From the NCBI GenBank assembly GCA_900317905.1, contig ONIN01000010.1, forward strand, positions 1 through 59,845: 59,845 nucleotides of DNA. Reading direction: 5' to 3'. This document shows positions 55,433-59,845 of this stretch, piece after piece. The translations under genes were made by a program, and so were the position numbers. Every line of letters starts with the position of its first letter. The first letter of the stretch is position 1. The notes beneath the pieces are model-generated. The model made no database searches. It saw only the letters and a program-made list of their open reading frames with translations, and had not been told where the DNA came from. The stretch is from an uncultured Eubacteriales bacterium. Lineage in GTDB: Bacteria > Bacillota > Clostridia > Oscillospirales > Oscillospiraceae.

Positions 55433-58400
55433 ATGAAAAAGAGAATCTGGAGCATCCTTCTGGCGCTGTGCCTGGTGCTGAGCCTGCTGCCGCTGTCGGC
55501 CATGGCAGCGGAGACCGATACCAGACCCGCCGGCGGGCTTCTGCCGCAGCCGGAGTTCACCACGGAAATCATCCAGACCGAACCCGCAGACGGCATGCAG
55601 CTGCAGGCCGACGACACCGCTGCGGTCTGCAGCAACATCGGACAGGCCGCCAATGTGTTACGCGAGGCCATCAAGCAGCGGCAGAGCACCGTCTCCTTCA
55701 TCTATGTAGACGAAGCCGGAGCGGGACTGCCCTCCCTCCACAACATCCTTGCCGTAGCGGAAACCCACACCGGCGTCCCCACCGAGGGCGACTACATCCG
55801 CTGGCAGATCGGCAACGGCAAAATGTCTTCCGGCACCTCTGACGATTACCGCTTCGATGTCACCGTCACCTTCGACAGCTTCCACGACACGCTGGCCCAG
55901 GAGCAGGAGACCGACGCCGCCGTGGCGCAGATCGTCAGCACCCTCCAGGGCAAGAGCGATTATGAGATTCTCAAATGGATCTATGACTATCTCGGCGAGA
56001 GCGTCACATACGATCACGACGCCGCGGAGCTCCCCGACGATCAGGTCGTGGACTACACCCCCTGGACGGCCTACGGCGCACTGGTGAAGCATCAGGCGGT
56101 CTGCCAGGGCTACGCGCTGGCCTTCTACCGTCTGGCACTGGAGATGGGCATCGACGCCCGGATCGTCAGCGGCAACAACCACGCCTGGATCGCGGCGAAG
56201 CTGAATGAGCGGTACTACTATCTCGACCCCACCTGGGGCGGTGAGAAGAACTTCCTCAAGGGCTCCGAGACCTTCGAAAACCACTCTCCCGACAGCAACA
56301 GCAGGATCTTTCTCGCGTACATGTCCATCTCCCCCATCGACTACACGGGCGCTGTGATCGGCGGCAAATGCGGAGATGCGGTTTACTGGGATCTCGCCGA
56401 TGGGGGTGTGCTCACCATCCATGGCAGCGGCAGTATGTATGATTACTCCTATTCTTGGAGCGATAACCACGCCCCCTGGGACGCCAAGTCGGTGTCCGAG
56501 CTGGTGATCGAGCCCGGCGTCACCCGCATCGGCAGCTACGCATTCGACGGCTGCAGGAACATGCACACCGCCAATATCTGCGAGGGCGTCACCAGCATCG
56601 GCGACCGCGCCTTTCAGGATGTGGCCTTGGAGGAGCTGAACATCCCCGCCTCGGTGACCGACATCGGCAGGACCATCATCACTTCCGTAAACCTGGGCAC
56701 CTCCAGCTACGACGTTCTGCGTCGGGTCAACGTCGACCCCGCGAACCAGGTTTACAAATCTGTCGACGGCGTAGTCTTCAGCAAGGACGGCACCAGGCTG
56801 GTTCTCTGCCCTGACGGACGGGAGAACTGGTATCCCAGACCCGGCCTGGAACAGCGCTACGTCGTCCCCGAGGGCGTCACAGTGATCGGCTCAGGCGCCT
56901 TCAGCGGCTGCAGATTCATGCAGGAGATCATCCTCCCCGAGGGACTCGAGACCGTGGAAAACAGCGCATTCAGCCAGTGCGCATCGCTGGAGTCCATGAC
57001 CGTCCCCGACAGTGTCACCACCATCGGTAATTCTGCGTTCCAGATGTGCGGCATGCTGAAGACCCTGCATCTGGGGAAAAATCTGACCAGCCTCGGCAGC
57101 TCCTGCTTCGCATTCAATGACAACCTCCAGGAGGTCACGGTGGATCCGGCCAACCCGGCATACCAGTCCATCGACGGCGTGCTGTTCAACAAAGCCGGCA
57201 CCGAGCTGATCCAGTATCCCAACAGCCGAGCCGGTGACGGGACCTATGTCATCCCCGACGGCGTCACCAGCTTCAGCTTCCTGCGATGCGATAAGCTGAC
57301 CGACGTCACCATCCCCGAGGGCGTCACCGCGCTGGAGACCATGTGCTTCGGGCTCTGCAGCGGTCTGACCTCCGTCACCATCCCCCAGAGCGTCACCCGG
57401 ATCGACAGCATGGCCTTCTATTCCTGCGGAAAGCTGCAGGACGTCTATTACAACGGCACCCGGGAGCAGTGGGACGCCATCCAGATCGATCCCGAGAACA
57501 ACGATCCGCTGCTGAACGCCACGGTGCACTGCCTCGGCCCCGTCATCACCGGTCAGCCTTCGGATGTGATCGGCGCAGTGAATTCCACGGCCACCTTTAC
57601 GGTGGCTGCCGAGGGTGAAGGACTCACCTACCAGTGGCAGGTCAGCGATGACGACGGCGAGACCTGGACCAACAGCTCCGTGAAGGCCGCCAAGTATTCC
57701 ACCAAGCTCACCGCCGCCAAGGACGGCCGCATGGTAAGATGCATCGTCACCGATCAGAACGGCATCTCCGTTCCCAGCGCCCCCGCCGTGATGCGCGTCT
57801 CGACTCTCCGCATCACCACCCAGCCCAAGGACTACAGCGGCAAGCTCAACTCCACCGCCAGCTTCTCCGTCAAGGCCGAGGGCGACGGGCTCACCTATCA
57901 GTGGCAGATCAGCGACGACAGCGGCAAGACCTGGTCAAACAGCTCCGTCAAGCGGGCGGTGTACACCTCCAAGCTCACCGCCGCCAAGAACGGACGCATG
58001 GTGCGCTGCATCGTCTCTGACCAGAACGGCAGCTCCGTCACCAGCAGTGCCGCAACCATGAAGCTCTCCGGCCCCGCCATCACCACCCAGCCCAAGGATT
58101 ACAGCGGCAAGCTCAATTCCACCGCCAGCTTCTCCGTCAAGGCCGTCGGCGAGGGGCTCACCTACCAGTGGCAGATCAGCGATGACGGCGGAAAGACCTG
58201 GAGCAACAGCTCCGTCAAGGCCGCGAAGTACACCTCCAAGCTCACCGCCGCCAAGAACGGCCGCATGGTGCGCTGCATCGTCACGGACCAGAACGGCGCA
58301 TCTGTCACCAGCAGCGCCGCCACCATGAAGCTCTCCGGCCCCGCCATCACCACCCAGCCCAAGAACTATGTGGGCAAGCTCAACTCCACCGCCAGCTTCT

Positions 58401-58606
58401 CCGTGGCGGCTGCCGGCGAGGGACTCACCTACCAGTGGCAGATCAGCGATGACGGCGGAAGCACCTGGAGCAACAGCTCCGTCAAGCGGGCGGCCTACAC
58501 CTCCAAGCTCACCGCCGACAAGGACGGACGCGTGGTCCGCTGCATCGTTACCGACCAGAACGGCGCATCCGTCACCAGCAACGCGGTCAGCATGAAAATC
58601 GGATAA
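55433..58606 (+). CDS. Secreted transglutaminase / leucine-rich-repeat / Ig-repeat protein (1,057 aa)
   Basis: A signal peptide (KKRIWSILLALCLVLSLLPL, cleavage near AMAAE) is followed by a transglutaminase-like domain with C224 (AVCQGYALA), H250 (NNHAWIA) and D265 (YYLDPTWGG). BspA-type leucine-rich repeats come next (for example AFDGCRNMHT, AFSGCRFMQEIILPEGLETV, AFSQCASLES). Four Ig-like repeats of 89 residues follow, each with LTYQWQ and RMVRCIV. There is no LPxTG or S-layer domain. Possibly a protease or peptide cross-linker on the surface with adhesive repeats. ATG after GGGAGGAAATC. Confidence 0.88.
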   Translation: MKKRIWSILLALCLVLSLLPLSAMAAETDTRPAGGLLPQPEFTTEIIQTEPADGMQLQADDTAAVCSNIGQAANVLREAIKQRQSTVSFIYVDEAGAGLPSLHNILAVAETHTGVPTEGDYIRWQIGNGKMSSGTSDDYRFDVTVTFDSFHDTLAQEQETDAAVAQIVSTLQGKSDYEILKWIYDYLGESVTYDHDAAELPDDQVVDYTPWTAYGALVKHQAVCQGYALAFYRLALEMGIDARIVSGNNHAWIAAKLNERYYYLDPTWGGEKNFLKGSETFENHSPDSNSRIFLAYMSISPIDYTGAVIGGKCGDAVYWDLADGGVLTIHGSGSMYDYSYSWSDNHAPWDAKSVSELVIEPGVTRIGSYAFDGCRNMHTANICEGVTSIGDRAFQDVALEELNIPASVTDIGRTIITSVNLGTSSYDVLRRVNVDPANQVYKSVDGVVFSKDGTRLVLCPDGRENWYPRPGLEQRYVVPEGVTVIGSGAFSGCRFMQEIILPEGLETVENSAFSQCASLESMTVPDSVTTIGNSAFQMCGMLKTLHLGKNLTSLGSSCFAFNDNLQEVTVDPANPAYQSIDGVLFNKAGTELIQYPNSRAGDGTYVIPDGVTSFSFLRCDKLTDVTIPEGVTALETMCFGLCSGLTSVTIPQSVTRIDSMAFYSCGKLQDVYYNGTREQWDAIQIDPENNDPLLNATVHCLGPVITGQPSDVIGAVNSTATFTVAAEGEGLTYQWQVSDDDGETWTNSSVKAAKYSTKLTAAKDGRMVRCIVTDQNGISVPSAPAVMRVSTLRITTQPKDYSGKLNSTASFSVKAEGDGLTYQWQISDDSGKTWSNSSVKRAVYTSKLTAAKNGRMVRCIVSDQNGSSVTSSAATMKLSGPAITTQPKDYSGKLNSTASFSVKAVGEGLTYQWQISDDGGKTWSNSSVKAAKYTSKLTAAKNGRMVRCIVTDQNGASVTSSAATMKLSGPAITTQPKNYVGKLNSTASFSVAAAGEGLTYQWQISDDGGSTWSNSSVKRAAYTSKLTADKDGRVVRCIVTDQNGASVTSNAVSMKIG
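57542..58603 (+). repeat. Four tandem 267-bp repeats encoding Ig-like domains
   Basis: Units start at 57542, 57809, 58076 and 58343; the last is 261 bases. Units 2-4 are nearly identical in many stretches, and unit 1 is more diverged. Recombination between units could change domain number. Confidence 0.9.
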
Positions 58607-58618
58607 GAACCTCCGCCA

Positions 58619-58649
58619 CAGGGTGCGCTTCGGCGCGCCCTGTTTTTTT
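58619..58649 (+). terminator. Terminator of the surface protein gene
   Basis: CAGGGTGCGC and GCGCGCCCTG with a TTCG loop, followed by seven T residues. Confidence 0.92.
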
Positions 58650-58757
58650 GCTTGCTTTTCCGCCGGATTCGCTGTACAATGGGGCGGACTTGGGCGGCGG
58701 GAACATTTTGCGCTCCCGCGCGTCATAAGGTCATTCCCGAAAGGAGGGACTTACAAA

Positions 58758-59651
58758 ATGAAATTCAAACGTATGCTTTCTGTTTTACTGTGTCTCACCA
58801 TGCTGTGCGGTATCGGCTCCGCCATGGCCGCCAACGTGGGCGAGACCCGCGTGACCCTGGGCGCCGATCTCAATGAGCAGGAGATCCAGGAGGTCTACAA
58901 GTATTTCGACGTGAACCGCGGGGACGTGGATGAGCTGATCGTCACCAACGCCGACGAGCGGCAGTATCTGGGCGGTCTGGTGGACGCCAATGCCATCGGC
59001 AGCCGGGCCATCTCCTGCACCTATCTGGAGGTGCTGCCCGCCGGTCAGAGCATCACCGTCGCCACCCACAACATCACCTACTGCACGGCCCAGATGTACA
59101 TCAGCGCCCTGGCCACCGCCGGCATCACCGACGCCAAGGTCGTGGTGGCCGCCCCCTTCGACGTCTCCGGCACCGCCGCCCTCACCGGCATCTACAAGGC
59201 CTATGAGGTCATCACCGGCGAGCCCCTGGACGAGACCGCCAAGGAGGTCAGCTCCCAGGAGCTGGCCATCACCGCGGAGCTGGCCCAGGAGATCGGCGAC
59301 GCCGACAGCGTGGAGATCGTCAACCAGCTGAAGATGATCACCGACGAGACCGTGAACATGGACGACGCGGAGCTCCGCAGCCAGATCGTGGAGATCGCCG
59401 ACAACTACGACGTGACCCTCTCCGACAACCAGATCGACCAGCTGATCAGCCTGACCCGCGCCCTGGAGAAGCTGGATCCCTCGGAGCTGCTGAAGAAGGT
59501 CCAGGCCATCCAGGAGACCCTGCGGCAGTTCGCCGGCATGAAGGATAAGCTCTCCGGCTTCACCGGCACCGTCAAGGAGATCGCCCAGCAGATCGGCGCC
59601 GCCTTCCAGAGTGTCTGGGAGTTCATCGTGGGTGTCTTCCACAAGGGCTGA
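58758..59651 (+). CDS. Secreted DUF1002 protein (297 aa)
   Basis: A signal peptide (LSVLLCLTMLCGIGSAMAA) is followed by the DUF1002 domain: VTLGADLNEQEIQEVYKYF, SCTYLEVLPAGQSITVATHN, ITYCTAQMYISALATAGI, VVVAAPFDVSGTAALTGIYKA. A helical C-terminal half ends in an amphipathic helix (FQSVWEFIVGVFHKG). ATG after AAGGAGGG. The family is widespread in Firmicutes with unknown function. The terminal helix resembles the end of the VWA protein in style. Confidence 0.9.
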   Translation: MKFKRMLSVLLCLTMLCGIGSAMAANVGETRVTLGADLNEQEIQEVYKYFDVNRGDVDELIVTNADERQYLGGLVDANAIGSRAISCTYLEVLPAGQSITVATHNITYCTAQMYISALATAGITDAKVVVAAPFDVSGTAALTGIYKAYEVITGEPLDETAKEVSSQELAITAELAQEIGDADSVEIVNQLKMITDETVNMDDAELRSQIVEIADNYDVTLSDNQIDQLISLTRALEKLDPSELLKKVQAIQETLRQFAGMKDKLSGFTGTVKEIAQQIGAAFQSVWEFIVGVFHKG

Positions 59652-59670
59652 AACCTACAGACAACTAAAG

Positions 59671-59706
59671 AAAACAGACGCACCCACCCGGGTGCGTCTG
59701 TTGGTT
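59671..59706 (+). terminator. Terminator of the DUF1002 gene
   Basis: CAGACGCACCC and GGGTGCGTCTG with a short loop, then TTGGTTTT. Confidence 0.85.
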
Positions 59707-59762
59707 TTAAAGAGGGATTAATGATCGTTGATCGGGATGTTGGATGTTGCTGTGCACCCCTT

Positions 59763-59834
59763 GGCTCTCCCAGCTTTCGCATGGCACGGCCGACCAAATC
59801 AAAGATTTGGGGCCTTAGCACACCCGGGAGAGCT
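59763..59834. repeat. Structured intergenic repeat at the window edge
   Basis: GGCTCTCCC and GGGAGAGCT arms enclose a perfect CCAAATC-AAA-GATTTGG hairpin. No gene was seen; it may continue past the edge. Confidence 0.45.
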
Positions 59835-59845
59835 GGCACGGCGGG

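Noticed and set aside
57542-58603. CRISPR array
   Set aside because: Regular spacing comes from in-frame protein repeats of 267 bp; there are no short repeats with unique spacers and no cas gene.
1-59845. tRNA or rRNA genes
   Set aside because: No cloverleaf with TTCGA loop and CCA-type end, and no rRNA-like stretch, was found by eye; a covariance search was not possible.

Overview
The window looks like a chromosome segment from a GC-rich, strictly anaerobic gut Firmicute of the Oscillospiraceae/Ruminococcaceae type. This is inferred from gene content: a 2-hydroxyacyl-CoA dehydratase operon, rubrerythrin, a FeoA-FeoB fusion with a FeoB-associated Cys-rich protein, DUF1836, a TnpV-like protein, YhgE/Pip proteins, strong AGGAGG ribosome sites, and intergenic hairpin repeats. 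No rRNA, tRNA or CRISPR array was found.

Layout. 1-4297: an operon for a radical-type 2-hydroxyacyl-CoA dehydratase (two subunits plus the start of its ATP-dependent activator) read leftward, with a divergent LysR regulator. 4.4-8.2 kb: an integrative-element module with tyrosine integrase, XRE repressor, small HTH protein, RepA_N-like protein and DnaC-like loader. 8.2-19.8 kb: membrane and regulatory genes. These include a translationally coupled YhgE - small membrane protein - YhgE operon followed by a PHP phosphatase-like protein without its metal ligands, a TetR regulator, an alpha/beta hydrolase, hemolysin III, a TIM-barrel protein and DUF1836. 19.9-20.4 kb: a TnpV-like gene and a GGCTACA doublet that matches one beside the integrase; these may mark the two ends of one element. 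20.5-26.8 kb: an orphan response regulator and a 1,638-residue secreted von Willebrand A protein. 27.1-28.5 kb: sfsA and rubrerythrin, convergent.

28.6-44.7 kb: a compact phage-derived cluster of podovirus type. Read leftward it has two small Cys-rich proteins, terminase small and large subunits, portal, scaffold, capsid, connector, tail or stabilisation protein, receptor-binding fibres (one with an SGNH-type esterase domain), amidase endolysin, holin, XhlA-like protein and a coiled-coil protein. A divergent XRE repressor and ImmA-type protease lie at the right end, with promoters and operator repeats readable between them. It has no integrase, replication or tape-measure gene, and two inverted host-type repeats lie between terminase and portal. 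It may be a remnant prophage or a domesticated particle (gene-transfer-agent-like).

45.0-59.8 kb: host metabolism and surface genes: prolyl-tRNA deacylase, double flavodoxin-fold protein, two-subunit aconitase X, radical SAM protein with a small partner, Feo iron uptake, flavin reductase, and an HxlR regulator divergent from an FMN reductase across a 27-bp palindrome. Last come a secreted transglutaminase/leucine-rich-repeat/Ig protein with four 267-bp tandem repeats and a secreted DUF1002 protein. Many gene ends have clear Rho-independent terminators.
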